Shown: piece by piece, positions 41,975-52,778 of the stretch
How the letters are laid out: each line of letters begins with the position of its first letter
How positions within the stretch are numbered: the first letter of the stretch is position 1
NCBI GenBank assembly: GCA_021654635.1
Contig: AP025179.1
Location: 6,014,001 to 6,078,000, forward strand
Length of the DNA stretch: 64,000 bases
Origin: Mycobacterium kiyosense
GTDB taxonomy: Bacteria > Actinomycetota > Actinomycetes > Mycobacteriales > Mycobacteriaceae
Reading direction: 5' to 3'
Notes under the pieces: generated by a model
Database searches by the model: none
What the model was told of the DNA's origin: nothing
Seen by the model: the letters and a program-made list of their open reading frames with translations, nothing else
Program-made: the position numbers and the translations under genes

Positions 41975-44077
41975 TCATGGTGTGGTCAGCTTCTTCTTTG
42001 CGAGCTCTTCGCATTCATGGAGCATCCTATAGAGAGCGCCGATCTGTTTCATATGTCCGTGGTAGTTTTTATCACCTTTCTGCCAACAATTCCACTGATA
42101 TTTCTCCCGCGCAGAAATGCAATCATAGAGCTTTGCTATTTTCTCAATCATTGCCTCATGCGTATCTGTCTTCAAGCAGCTGAACTTACCTCGGTTCTTG
42201 CACGCTTTTTCCACCTGGCGATACAGGTCTGCCTGCACCGCCTCAGTGCACTTCTTGCTTCGTTGCCGCGGTACCGGCGCAGGGACTGGCGGCGCGCTCG
42301 GCGCGTGCGAGGTTCCAGGGTCGACATGTTCTCGCTCGCCCGCTATCGGAGGTTGCGGCGCGGAATGTTCCGCAGGCGGCGCATTTGGACCCGGGGCACC
42401 CGGTTGCGCCTCAATCCACTTCCTCAAAGTCTCAGCATCCGCGTCGTTGTGGCCGGGAATCTGAGGCATCCCGGTCGTCGGTCCGCCCGGCAATTGCGGG
42501 GATTGCAGAGGGCCCTGCGGACCAGGCGCTCGCGGCTGATGGCATCCGCCGATACAAACCTGGAGCGGATCCGGCAAGACCACGAATCCGTGCCGTTGTA
42601 GTGCCACTTGAAACGTTGCAAAGCCGATCAGATCCACTGCGGCGAGTATTACGTAGACACCTAGCGCCACCGGAATCGCGACTGCACCAATTCGTGCCGC
42701 CGCCGCTTCGGCTTCTCGCGCTGCCTGCTCTTCTGCAACCCGCGCAGCTTGAGATGCCCAGCGTTCAGTCGCTTTGGCTGCCGCCGACTGTGCCGGCGGC
42801 GCCGCGGCTGGAGGTGCTGTCGCTGGACTCGCACCAGCCCCGCCGGGTGCTAGGGCGGGCGCAGTCGCGGCAGCGAATCCCGCCGCGGGCGCGGTTCCCC
42901 CGGCGCTTCCTGCATCGCTTCCGCGCTCGCCCGCTTTTCCCGACTCTTCACCGAGTCCCGCCTTCAATCGCCCCGTGCGATATGCGGTGTAGGCCTCCGC
43001 CGAGGTTAGGAGCTTCTGACAGCTACCCTGCCGACATCTCCGCAACGCGTTCGCGGCCTCAATCATGCCCATACGTCGATATGTCGCTTCCAGTTCCGGC
43101 GACCACTTTTCGAATGGGACACCGGGCGGCCCAGTCGTAAAATTCGAATCGTGGACGCCACCGGTCGGCTGGCGTTGCACCCTTACGCCGGTGCGACCGG
43201 CCGACATCCGTCCGCCGCCCATGGGGCGCGCGCTCCCCTGCTGCACCGTATGTGCCAGCTCATGTGCGAGCAGGCGCCTACCGCTCTGCGTGCTGACGGA
43301 AAATTGATCTTGACCAAATACAACATGCGGGCCCACCGTGTACGCGAGTGCTCGTATCGATCGCGCGGACTCTGCGGCTCTTGTGTCCGCATGAATCCGT
43401 ACTCGGGAGAAGTCACACCCAAACCGTTCTTCGAAGTCCCCGCGTGCAGCCCCTTCTAGCGGGACGCCAGGCGATTGCAGGACATCTTGGACGGCTGGCG
43501 AGATATCCAGGCTTCCGGTTGTGCTTCCAGACATCGCTTTGCGCGCAATTTTCTTTTCTTCTTCGTTCCGTTCACACGACGCGCACTTGTGATGCAGTTG
43601 CCCCTGGGTCTGGTCTTCCTGCTCGCATGATGCGCACTTTCGTTGAATGCCTGCAGCACCTAACTGCGCTGAGACTCGATGTCCGACATTCCGCACTCCG
43701 TGCCCATGCAGGGCCTCGTCAGCCATTTGATCTGCTTCCCGCTCCTGCGGATCGTCTATCGGCCCGATTTCAAGCTTTGCTTGTAGGGGGACCGAAGACC
43801 AGGAGCCCGAGCTAGATACCCAGCCTCTAGCGAAAGACGGATTGCTGTCGAACAAAAGTGTGTGAAGGCCGTCAGAGGCGGCGGCAGGAACTCCGCCCAG
43901 ATGTCGATCCTTATCAGCAAAGCCCACGTTTACGGCGGGATTCTGCTCCCGGAGTTCACCGTCGGGCGCGGCGGATCGTAAATCCCGCGCTCCGGTCCTT
44001 CGATCCCTGGACTGTCCAAATCGCGTCGGACCACCGAGTGGGGGGATTTTGGGCTCCGCTAGGAACTCGGCAAACAT
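41975..44077 (-). CDS. DUF4157 eCIS effector with C-terminal toxin-like domain
   Basis: 700 aa from ATG 44077 (MFAEFLAEP); an in-frame start at 44140 is possible. Layout: about 100 unstructured residues, a pair of KCASCE motifs (possible metal site), the DUF4157 domain with FEERFGCDFSRVRIHADTRAAES and RLLAHELAHTVQQGS, a Pro/Ala linker, a hydrophobic segment (AIPVALGVYVILAAVDLIGFA), a second Pro-rich linker, and a compact Cys-containing end domain of about 85 aa (KKCTEAVQADLYRQVEKACK, NCWQKGDKNYHGHMKQIGALYRMLHECEE). The end domain looks like a polymorphic toxin but I cannot name its activity. Base composition is poorer in GC than the structural operon. Confidence 0.82.
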   Translation of the reverse strand: MFAEFLAEPKIPPLGGPTRFGQSRDRRTGARDLRSAAPDGELREQNPAVNVGFADKDRHLGGVPAAASDGLHTLLFDSNPSFARGWVSSSGSWSSVPLQAKLEIGPIDDPQEREADQMADEALHGHGVRNVGHRVSAQLGAAGIQRKCASCEQEDQTQGQLHHKCASCERNEEEKKIARKAMSGSTTGSLDISPAVQDVLQSPGVPLEGAARGDFEERFGCDFSRVRIHADTRAAESARSIRALAYTVGPHVVFGQDQFSVSTQSGRRLLAHELAHTVQQGSARPMGGGRMSAGRTGVRVQRQPTGGVHDSNFTTGPPGVPFEKWSPELEATYRRMGMIEAANALRRCRQGSCQKLLTSAEAYTAYRTGRLKAGLGEESGKAGERGSDAGSAGGTAPAAGFAAATAPALAPGGAGASPATAPPAAAPPAQSAAAKATERWASQAARVAEEQAAREAEAAAARIGAVAIPVALGVYVILAAVDLIGFATFQVALQRHGFVVLPDPLQVCIGGCHQPRAPGPQGPLQSPQLPGGPTTGMPQIPGHNDADAETLRKWIEAQPGAPGPNAPPAEHSAPQPPIAGEREHVDPGTSHAPSAPPVPAPVPRQRSKKCTEAVQADLYRQVEKACKNRGKFSCLKTDTHEAMIEKIAKLYDCISAREKYQWNCWQKGDKNYHGHMKQIGALYRMLHECEELAKKKLTTP

Positions 44078-44140
44078 CGATTCTCCCGCCCCCCTACTCG
44101 ACGTGGAATTAGCATCGAAATGGCGCTCGACGCCGCACAT

Positions 44141-44652
44141 CTCACCTTAGTCGCAATGATCCGCAGAGTCACTAGGGGTGAGCGGCTAGATCACGGTCGC
44201 CTGTCAGCCAGCGGCACGTAAGACGTCGAGCCAGATCGGCGTAACTGACCAGCCGCGGCAGAAACCAACGGCGACGAAATCGATGGTAGGCGTTTGGGAC
44301 GCTTTGCGAGAGGTTTCGGAACCGTACGCCTGCTGGGTATTCTATGTTGTAGTCGAATAGTCAATTTCTCGACGCAACCGAGTCAATTTAATGGACGGTA
44401 GAACCCTGAATTAAGTGTGCTAAACAGGTAATTTTATTTTAGCCAATCCGGATTGCAAAGATCCGCGTCGGCTGCCCGGAATCCAGCCTTGTCGCCGGAT
44501 GACGGACACCTGCGAGAGCAGCGCGGCCAGCGACCGGGAGCAACGCGGGACATCACAGCACCTTGACAGGCGCATGGGCGAAAATCGCGGGACTACCGCG
44601 CGCGTCGACCCGCCTGCGGGCTCAAGGACCGTAGCCACCTCCCCCTGCCATT
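44141..44652. other. Non-coding right flank of the island
   Basis: About 510 bp with no supportable gene. It includes an AT-rich stretch (about 44340-44460) that stands out from the high-GC backbone, then returns to high GC toward leuA. The island/backbone junction probably lies here. No direct repeat or tRNA-type attachment site was seen. Confidence 0.5.
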
Positions 44653-44680
44653 TTGGCGCCCGACCCAAGCGCGGTAGAGT
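44653..44680 (+). promoter_or_regulatory. Likely leuA promoter
   Basis: -10 element TAGAGT at 44675-44680 and -35-like TTGGCG at 44653-44658, 16 bp apart. Transcription would begin about 44687-44688, at the GTG of the leader peptide, so the leader would be read from a leaderless mRNA. Confidence 0.6.
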
Positions 44681-44687
44681 GCAGGGC

Positions 44688-44729
44688 GTGCAGCGGGTGC
44701 TCCTTCTCGGACGCCGCGACGGGGTCTGA
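44688..44729 (+). CDS. leuA leader peptide with three consecutive Leu codons
   Basis: 13 codons, VQRVLLLGRRDGV then TGA, with CTC CTT CTC in a row. Begins seven to eight bases after the -10 box. A run of Leu codons before a leucine-synthesis gene is the hallmark of attenuation by charged tRNA-Leu supply. Confidence 0.75.
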   Translation: MQRVLLLGRRDGV

Positions 44730-44774
44730 TCCAGACCGGCTTCCCGTCGCGGGTGTTCGCGATGCGCCGGTCTG
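44714..44774 (+). promoter_or_regulatory. Interleaved RNA stems of the leuA attenuator
   Basis: Stem 1: CCGCGACGGG (44714-44723) with CCCGTCGCGG (44743-44752), perfect 10 bp. Stem 2: CAGACCGGC (44732-44740) with GCCGGTCTG (44766-44774), perfect 9 bp. The 5' arm of stem 2 lies in the loop of stem 1, so they form either a pseudoknot or alternatives. Stem 1 overlaps the end of the leader peptide, so ribosome position can open it. No U-run follows; control of leuA translation (AGGAG 44795-44799) fits better than a terminator. Confidence 0.7.
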
Positions 44775-44788
44775 AGGTTCACTCTTAA

Positions 44789-46639
<1,851 letters not shown>

Positions 46640-46658
46640 TCCTGCGCGGCGGGGCAAA

Positions 46659-46692
46659 CCCGGCCCTCAGGGGTGCAGGGTCAAGGGCCGGG
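46659..46692. terminator. Hairpin between convergent leuA and the dnaQ-like gene
   Basis: CCCGGCCCT (46659-46667) pairs with AGGGCCGGG (46684-46692), 9 bp, 16-nt loop, followed by TTGCGGTACTTT. It lies in the 139-bp gap between the two converging genes and could serve both. Only a weak T-rich tail. Confidence 0.55.
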
Positions 46693-46778
46693 CTTGCGGT
46701 ACTTTAAGACACAAGTTGAATAGCCCCAATGTCTTTGGCGCAAACGTCAATTCGCGACGGGCCTGGAACTGGGTTACG

Positions 46779-47771
46779 TCAGAACAGGACAAACTGCTCG
46801 TCGGCCGTCGTGACGTCGGCGAACTGTTCCATGCTGCGGCCACCGACGACGGAACTCACTCCGTCCATGAACTGCGCGTCAGAAACCACCGGAACACCCA
46901 GCTGGCGCGCGTGGTAACCCTTGCCCTGCACGGGTGCGTCGTCGTTGCAGACCACCAGCGAGGTCGCGTTGTCGACGTCGTCGCTGTAGGCCAGGCCGGC
47001 GTGCAACATCCGCTCGACGAGTTCTTCGTGGGTCCGGCGCACCTCGGTGGCCAGCGCCACCCGCATGCCCTGCACCAGCGGCCGGCCCGAGACGTAGCGA
47101 CCCGGGTTCAGATACGGGCAGGGCATCCGGGCGGCCAGGGCCTTCAGCGGCCGCAGCTCGTCGTGGGTCACCCGGCCGTTGGGCCAGCGGCTGCGGGTCA
47201 CCGGGTGCACCGGCAGCCAGATGTCGCGGTCACGGGCTCGCTGCAACGCCGACGCCAGCACGCCGGTCAACACCATCGCGTCGTCGAACGCGTCGTGCGG
47301 ACGTTCCTGGGTGACACCCCAATGCGCTGCCAGCGTCTCCAGCCGCAGGTTCTCGACGCCGAGGTCCAGGCGCCGAGCCAACTCCACCGTGCACATCACC
47401 GAGTCCACCGGCAGCACGGCCCGCGCCATCTCCGCCTCGGCCGCCAGGAACGAGTAGTCGAAGGCGACGTTGTGTGCCACCAGCGTCCGGCCGCGCAGCA
47501 CCTCGATCACGTCGTCGACGATCTCGGCGAACTGCGGCTGGTCCTCGAGCATCGCGGCCGTCAGCCCGTGCACGTGCGTGGGCCCCGGGTCCACACCCGG
47601 ATTGAGCAGGCTGACCACGGACTGCTCCACCCGGCCGTCGGCGTCGAGGCCCAGCGCGGCGATGCTGAGGATCCGCGCTTGACCCGGACGGAAGCCCGAG
47701 GTCTCGACATCGATGACGGCCCATCCCCCGTCCGGCTCCCGTGCGGGCCGGCCCCAGGAAATCCGGTGCAT
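46779..47771 (-). CDS. DnaQ-like 3'-5' exonuclease with BRCT domain
   Basis: 330 aa from ATG 47771 (MHRISWGRPARE); the frame stays open further upstream but ATG 47771 matches the mycobacterial homologue length. DEDDh exonuclease: Exo I AVIDVETSGF, Exo II TLVAHNVAFDYSFL, Exo III ERPHDAFDDAMVL. The C-terminal half includes a BRCT-type segment (SLVVCNDDAPVQGKGYHARQLGVPVVSDAQFMD, quoted by position about 265-297). Probably a proofreading or repair exonuclease; not the main replicase subunit by sequence alone. Confidence 0.88.
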   Translation of the reverse strand: MHRISWGRPAREPDGGWAVIDVETSGFRPGQARILSIAALGLDADGRVEQSVVSLLNPGVDPGPTHVHGLTAAMLEDQPQFAEIVDDVIEVLRGRTLVAHNVAFDYSFLAAEAEMARAVLPVDSVMCTVELARRLDLGVENLRLETLAAHWGVTQERPHDAFDDAMVLTGVLASALQRARDRDIWLPVHPVTRSRWPNGRVTHDELRPLKALAARMPCPYLNPGRYVSGRPLVQGMRVALATEVRRTHEELVERMLHAGLAYSDDVDNATSLVVCNDDAPVQGKGYHARQLGVPVVSDAQFMDGVSSVVGGRSMEQFADVTTADEQFVLF

Positions 47772-47844
47772 GGCTTGAGAATGGCACGTCCGACCGACAT
47801 CGCCGACAACGCGGCGCGCCGTGTCGGGCTCTAAACTTCCCGGG

Positions 47845-49083
47845 GTGATCACCGCGCGCGCACGTCTGGCCCTGGCCGCCGGCGCGAGCGCGCGCTGGGC
47901 GTCGCGGGTCACCGGTCGCGGTGCGGGGGCCATGATCGGCGGCCTGGTGGCGATGAGCCTGGATCGCTCGGTGCTGCGCCAGTTGGGAGCCGGCCGGCGC
48001 ACCGTCATCGTCACCGGCACCAACGGCAAGTCGACCACCACCCGGATGACCGCGGCGGCCCTGGCAACCCTGGGGCCAGTAGCCACCAACGCCGAAGGCG
48101 CCAACATGGACGCCGGGCTGGTGGCCGCGCTGGCCGCAAACCGGCGGGCCGTACTGGCCGCCCTGGAAGTGGACGAAATGCACGTCCCGCACGTTTCGGA
48201 TGCGGTCGAGCCGACGGCCATCGTGCTGCTGAATCTGTCGCGCGACCAATTGGACCGGGTCGGTGAGATCAACGTCATCGAGCGGGCCCTGCGCGCCGGC
48301 CTGGCCCGACATCCGGACGCGATCATCGTGGCCAACTGCGACGACGTGCTGATGGCCTCGGCCGCCTACGACAGCCCGAATGTGGTGTGGGTGGCCGCCG
48401 GCGGATCGTGGGCCAACGACTCGGTCAGCTGCCCACGCAGCGGTGAAGTGATCGTGCGGGAAAACGGGCACTGGTACTCCACCGGCGCCGATTTCAAGCG
48501 GCCCAGCCCGCACTGGTGGTTCGACCCGGAGGACGGCGGGAAGCTGTACGGACCCGACGGGCTGACCCTGCCGATGCGGCTGGCACTGCCCGGAACGGTC
48601 AACCGCGGCAACGCCGCCCAAGCGGTCGCCGCCGCCGTCGCATTGGGCGCCGACCCCACCAAAGCCGTGGCCGCGGTGGCCGGCGTCGACGAGGTGGCGG
48701 GGCGGTACCGCACTGTTCAGGTCGGCGCCCATCGGGTGCGGATGCTGCTGGCCAAGAACCCGGCCGGTTGGCAGGAAGCGCTGTCGATGGTGGACAAGCA
48801 TGCCGACGGCGTGGTGATCGCGGTCAACGGGCAGGTGCCCGACGGGGAAGACCTGTCCTGGCTGTGGGATGTCCGGTTCGAGCATTTCGAGGAGACCCGC
48901 GTCGTCGCCGCCGGTGAGCGCGGCACCGACCTCGCGGTGCGGCTCGGGTACGCCGGCGTCGAACACACCCTGGTGCACGACACGCTTGCGGCCATCGCGT
49001 CCTGCCCGCCCGGGCGGGTCGAGGTGGTCGCCAACTACACCGCGTTCCTGCAGCTGAACCGCCGGTTGGCCCGTCATGGCTGA
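47845..49083 (+). CDS. murT: Lipid II isoglutaminyl synthase subunit MurT
   Basis: 412 aa from GTG 47845. TAAACT (47832-47837) seven bases upstream looks like a -10 box, so this is probably a leaderless mRNA. Mur-ligase middle domain with P-loop VTGTNGKSTTTRM, then the DUF1727 C-terminal domain. With GatD it amidates the D-Glu of lipid II. The last eight bases overlap gatD, so the two are coupled. Confidence 0.92.
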   Translation: MITARARLALAAGASARWASRVTGRGAGAMIGGLVAMSLDRSVLRQLGAGRRTVIVTGTNGKSTTTRMTAAALATLGPVATNAEGANMDAGLVAALAANRRAVLAALEVDEMHVPHVSDAVEPTAIVLLNLSRDQLDRVGEINVIERALRAGLARHPDAIIVANCDDVLMASAAYDSPNVVWVAAGGSWANDSVSCPRSGEVIVRENGHWYSTGADFKRPSPHWWFDPEDGGKLYGPDGLTLPMRLALPGTVNRGNAAQAVAAAVALGADPTKAVAAVAGVDEVAGRYRTVQVGAHRVRMLLAKNPAGWQEALSMVDKHADGVVIAVNGQVPDGEDLSWLWDVRFEHFEETRVVAAGERGTDLAVRLGYAGVEHTLVHDTLAAIASCPPGRVEVVANYTAFLQLNRRLARHG

Positions 49084-49783
49084 CTCGACCGTTCGCATCG
49101 GGCTGGTGCTGCCCGACGTGATGGGCACTTACGGCGACGGCGGTAACGCCGTGGTGTTACGTCAGCGGTTATTGCTGCGCGGCATCCCCGCCGAGATCGT
49201 CGAGATCACCCTGGCCGATCCGGTGCCCGACTCGCTGGACCTCTACACGCTGGGCGGCGCCGAGGACTACGCGCAACGGCTGGCCACCCGGCACCTGATC
49301 CGCTACCCGGGCCTGCAGAAAGCGGCCGGACGCGGTGCCCCGGTGCTGGCGATCTGCGCGGCCGTCCAGGTGCTCGGGCACTGGTATGAGACGTCGTCGG
49401 GAGAACGGGTGGACGGTGTCGGGATGCTGGACGCCACCACCTCGCCGCAACACCAGCGGACTATCGGCGAATTGTTGTCCAGGCCCTTGCTATCCGGACT
49501 GACCCAGCAGCTGACCGGTTTCGAGAACCACCGCGGTGGCACGGTGCTGGGTCCCGCGGCCGCCCCGCTGGCCGCCGTCACCAAGGGCGCCGGTAACCGG
49601 GCCGGCGACGGCTACGACGGCGTGGTCCAGGGCAGCGTGGTGGCTACCTACATGCACGGGCCATGTCTGGCCCGTAATCCGGAGCTGGCCGACCTACTGC
49701 TCTCCCACGCAGTCGGCGAGCTGACGCCGCTGGAACTGCCCGAGGTGGAACTGCTGCGTCGCGAACGGCTAGCCGCGCGTTAG
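49076..49783 (+). CDS. gatD: Lipid II isoglutaminyl synthase glutaminase subunit GatD
   Basis: 235 aa, class I glutamine amidotransferase of the CobB/CobQ type. Nucleophile Cys in PVLAICAAVQVLG; catalytic His in VVATYMHGPCLARNPELADLL; FENHRGGT is the family motif between them. Supplies ammonia to MurT. ATG 49076 overlaps the end of murT. Confidence 0.93.
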   Translation: MADSTVRIGLVLPDVMGTYGDGGNAVVLRQRLLLRGIPAEIVEITLADPVPDSLDLYTLGGAEDYAQRLATRHLIRYPGLQKAAGRGAPVLAICAAVQVLGHWYETSSGERVDGVGMLDATTSPQHQRTIGELLSRPLLSGLTQQLTGFENHRGGTVLGPAAAPLAAVTKGAGNRAGDGYDGVVQGSVVATYMHGPCLARNPELADLLLSHAVGELTPLELPEVELLRRERLAAR

Positions 49784-49804
49784 CCAGAGCAGTACCTTCA
49801 GCTG

Positions 49805-50437
49805 ATGAGTGTTGCCGCCGCGACGCGACGCGGGTCCGCGCTGGGCGCGGCCGCGTGCTGCCTACTGGTCGTATTCGCCGGCACCGCGCAGGCCGACCCG
49901 AAAGCCAAACCCGGCGGCATGCACGGCGACCCGGTCGCCGCCGCACCCTACTGGCGTTATCAGAAGCAGGACCTCGACTGTGGGGAGATGGCGGTGGCCG
50001 ACGTCATCGGCCAACTCACCGGCAACCTTCCCTCCGAGGAGGAGATCACTGCGGCGGCCGAAAACATCCCCAGCACAAGCCATTCCGGGCCGATCTACAC
50101 ACCCACGACCAGAACCAGCAACCACGACCTGCCGGTGCTGCTGGCGCACTACGGGATCAAGTCCGACGGGTCCGAAACCAACCTGGTCGCCGTGGAGCGG
50201 GCGCTGGATCAGGGACGGAAGGCGATCGTCGGAGTCAACGACAAGATCCTGTGGGACGAAGGCGGTAACCGCACCAAGGAGAACCACTTCGTCGTCGTCA
50301 CCGGAATCGACACCGACGCCGCCGTGGTGCACCTCAACGACAGCGGCATCAAGGCCGGCCGCGACGAGCAGGTCTCCCTGGACACCTTCGAAGCGGCGTG
50401 GGCCACCAGCGGCCACTTCGCCGTCATCACCCGATAG
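49805..50437 (+). CDS. Secreted C39-like papain-fold peptidase
   Basis: 210 aa. Signal peptide about residues 1-31 (hydrophobic LGAAACCLLVVFAG, cleavage near AQADPK). Mature part has the C39 layout: YQKQDLDCGEMAVAD (oxyanion Gln, catalytic Cys), ENHFVVVTGIDTD (catalytic His) and VHLNDSG (Asn/Asp). Starts 21 bp after gatD in the same direction, so it may be in that operon; a cell-wall link is inference. Substrate unknown. Confidence 0.78.
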   Translation: MSVAAATRRGSALGAAACCLLVVFAGTAQADPKAKPGGMHGDPVAAAPYWRYQKQDLDCGEMAVADVIGQLTGNLPSEEEITAAAENIPSTSHSGPIYTPTTRTSNHDLPVLLAHYGIKSDGSETNLVAVERALDQGRKAIVGVNDKILWDEGGNRTKENHFVVVTGIDTDAAVVHLNDSGIKAGRDEQVSLDTFEAAWATSGHFAVITR

Positions 50438-50445
50438 ACAGGGCG

Positions 50446-51057
50446 TCAGACCATGGCGCGGCGACCGGTGAGCGCCCTACCCAAGGTCAATTCGTCGGCG
50501 AACTCCAAATCACCACCCATCGGCAGCCCGGACGCGATCCGCGAGACGGTCAGGCCCGGGATGTCGCGCAGCATCCGCACCAGATAGGTGGCCGTCGCTT
50601 CGCCCTCGGTGTTGGGGTCGGTGGCGATGATCACCTCGGTGATGTCGACGTCGTCGACCCGCTCGCCGATGCGGGTCAGCAGCTCGCGGATGCGCAGCTG
50701 CTCGGGACCGATCCCCGACAACGGATCCAGCGCCCCACCCAACACGTGGTAGCGGCCGCGGAATTCGCGGGTGCGTTCGACCGCCTGGATGTCCTTGGGC
50801 TCCTCGACCACGCACACCAGCGAGCCATCCCGGCGCGGGTCGGCGCAGATCCGGCACCGCTCGTCGTCGGACACGTTGCCGCAGACCGCGCAGAACCGCA
50901 CCCCGTCGCGAACCTTGCCCAAGACGGCCGTCAGGCGATCGATGTCCGGCGGTTCCACCGACAGCAGATGAAAGGCGATGCGCTGCGCGCTCTTGGGTCC
51001 GATGCCCGGCAGTTTGCCGAGTTCGTCGATCAGATCCTGAACGGGCCCCTCAAACAT
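50446..51057 (-). CDS. recR: Recombination mediator RecR
   Basis: 203 aa. ATG 51057 gives [32 protein letters not shown] (helix-hairpin-helix). C4 zinc finger [16 protein letters not shown]; Toprim domain [14 protein letters not shown] and [16 protein letters not shown]. Works with RecF/RecO in gap repair. The upstream open frame into ybaB is not real. It follows ybaB by four bases, the usual dnaX-ybaB-recR association. Confidence 0.96.
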   Translation of the reverse strand: MFEGPVQDLIDELGKLPGIGPKSAQRIAFHLLSVEPPDIDRLTAVLGKVRDGVRFCAVCGNVSDDERCRICADPRRDGSLVCVVEEPKDIQAVERTREFRGRYHVLGGALDPLSGIGPEQLRIRELLTRIGERVDDVDITEVIIATDPNTEGEATATYLVRMLRDIPGLTVSRIASGLPMGGDLEFADELTLGRALTGRRAMV

Positions 51058-51061
51058 GCAG

Positions 51062-51421
51062 TCAGACACCCGGCACTTGGGGCGGCGGCGGCCCCGGCGG
51101 CGTGGGAGCGGCGGGCGGGCGCATGCCGCCGGCCAGCGCACCCAGCCGTTCCTGGGCCATCCGGGTGACCTGCTTGGAGGCGTCGCCCATCGCACCGACG
51201 ATGAGATCCTGCAGGGTTTCGATGTCGCTGGGGTCGACCACCTTGGGATCGATCTTCACGGCGATAACCTCACCGCTGCCTTTGACGACGACCTGGACCA
51301 GCCCGCCGCCGGCTTGACCGTGCACCTCGGAGTTTGCCAGCTGCTGCTGGGCCTCGAGCAGTTTCTGCTGCATCTGCTGCGCCTGCGCCAGCAGCTGCGA
51401 CATATCGCCTCCGGGTTGCAT
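51062..51421 (-). CDS. YbaB/EbfC family nucleoid-associated protein
   Basis: 119 aa. [22 protein letters not shown] coiled-coil start, [32 protein letters not shown] core, then a Met/Pro-rich tail typical of mycobacteria. Binds DNA as a dimer. In operon with recR. An alternative start is the second Met (MSQLL), six codons on. Confidence 0.93.
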   Translation of the reverse strand: MQPGGDMSQLLAQAQQMQQKLLEAQQQLANSEVHGQAGGGLVQVVVKGSGEVIAVKIDPKVVDPSDIETLQDLIVGAMGDASKQVTRMAQERLGALAGGMRPPAAPTPPGPPPPQVPGV

Positions 51422-51519
51422 GACAGTCCCCTCGCATCTTGGTCTCGAGTTGGTTTCGCCTGCGGGTGTCGGGCGATTTGAAACATTCAGCCTAGTCCGA
51501 GCGGAGTTACGTTGACGCG

Positions 51520-52281
51520 GTGGACGTCAGACTGAGCCTCCGTGTCGGGATCGCCGTACTGCTGGGGGCGCTGTCCGCCGGTCTCACACCGTTGCACCCC
51601 ACCGCCACGGCCGCCCCCGGCAGCCTCGCCGGCATGGTGGTATTCATCGATCCGGGTCACAACGGCGCCAACGACGCGTCCATCTCGCGTCAGGTGCCGA
51701 CCGGACGGGGCGGCACCAAGGACTGCCAGGCCAGCGGCACCTCGACCAACAGCGGATACCCGGAACACACCTTTACCTGGGACACCGCGCTGCGACTGCG
51801 GGCCGCGTTGAACGCGCTCGGTGTGCGGACCGCGATGTCCCGCGGCAACGACAACGCGCTGGGTCCCTGCGTGGACGAGCGCGCCAACATGGCCAATGCG
51901 TTGCACCCCAACGCGATCGTCAGCCTGCACGGCGACGGTGGGCCGGCGTCCGGGCGGGGATTTCACGTCAACTACTCCTCGCCGCCGCTGAACGCGGCTC
52001 AGGCCGGGCCGTCGGTGCAGTTCGCCCGCGTGATGCGCGATCAGCTGCAGGCCTCGGGCCTGACCCCGGCCACCTACATCGGCCAAGGCGGGCTGTACGG
52101 ACGCTCGGATCTGGCCGGCCTGAACCTGGCGCAGTACCCGTCGATTCTCGTCGAGCTGGGCAACATGAAGAACCCGGCGGACTCGGCGCTGATGGAGTCG
52201 GCCGAAGGCCGGCAGAAATACGCCGACGCGCTGGTCCGCGGCGTCGCCGGCTTCCTGGCCTCGCAGGGCCAGGCGCGTTAG
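51520..52281 (+). CDS. N-acetylmuramoyl-L-alanine amidase (Rv3717-type)
   Basis: 253 aa from GTG 51520. N-terminal signal peptide (about residues 1-32, ending ATAAPG). Amidase_3 zinc fold: ligands in FIDPGHNG (His), YPEHTFTWD (Glu) and IVSLHGDGG (His); catalytic Glu in LVELGNMKN. Hydrolyses the bond between MurNAc and the peptide stem in the periplasm. No separate wall-binding domain, as in the M. tuberculosis homologue. Overlaps the convergent SRPBCC gene by four bases. Confidence 0.93.
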   Translation: MDVRLSLRVGIAVLLGALSAGLTPLHPTATAAPGSLAGMVVFIDPGHNGANDASISRQVPTGRGGTKDCQASGTSTNSGYPEHTFTWDTALRLRAALNALGVRTAMSRGNDNALGPCVDERANMANALHPNAIVSLHGDGGPASGRGFHVNYSSPPLNAAQAGPSVQFARVMRDQLQASGLTPATYIGQGGLYGRSDLAGLNLAQYPSILVELGNMKNPADSALMESAEGRQKYADALVRGVAGFLASQGQAR

Positions 52282-52724
52282 CCGGGCTGGCCTTCCAGCC
52301 GGCTCTTGAGGTTGCTCAGCGTCTCGGCCTGAATCTTCTTCAGCCCCAGCGGCGCGAACGTCTTCTCGAAGAAGCCTTTGACGCCGCCGGCACCGGTCCA
52401 GGTGGTGGTGACGGTGACGCTGGCCCCGGGCCCGGCCGGGGCCACCGTCCAGTTGATGACCATCGACGAGTTCTGGTCCTTCTCGATGACGGTGTGGCCG
52501 GCGACGTCCACGTCCACCTGGACGTTGCGCACCCGCGACTCGGTTGCTTGCAGCCGCCACTTGGCGACCGTGCCCTTTCCCTGGCCGCCCTGCAGCACCT
52601 GGTACTCGCTGTACTGCGAGGGAAGAATCGCCGGGCGGACGTTCTGGTAGTCGGCCAACGCGGCGAGCACGGCCTCGGGCTCGGCGTTGATCAGGATCGT
52701 GCTGGCTGCCCTCACCTGTCCCAT
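52278..52724 (-). CDS. SRPBCC (polyketide cyclase/START-like) protein
   Basis: 148 aa from ATG 52724 (MGQVRAASTILINAEPEAVLAALADYQ); a GTG at 52733 is possible. The pattern DYQNVRPAILPSQYSEYQVL, then WRLQATESRVRNVQVDVD and a C-terminal helix GVKGFFEKTFAPLGLKKIQAE fits the SRPBCC lipid/ligand-binding fold. Ligand unknown. Conserved neighbour in mycobacteria. Confidence 0.82.
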   Translation of the reverse strand: MGQVRAASTILINAEPEAVLAALADYQNVRPAILPSQYSEYQVLQGGQGKGTVAKWRLQATESRVRNVQVDVDVAGHTVIEKDQNSSMVINWTVAPAGPGASVTVTTTWTGAGGVKGFFEKTFAPLGLKKIQAETLSNLKSRLEGQPG

Positions 52725-52778
52725 CAGGTGCACTCCTCTTTTCTGGTCGTGTCGTGTGTCCGGACCACGATATCGGTG

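Noticed and set aside
44340..44460. AT-rich stretch as an origin or phage attachment core
   Set aside because: No repeats, DnaA boxes or matching copy on the left side of the island were found by eye.
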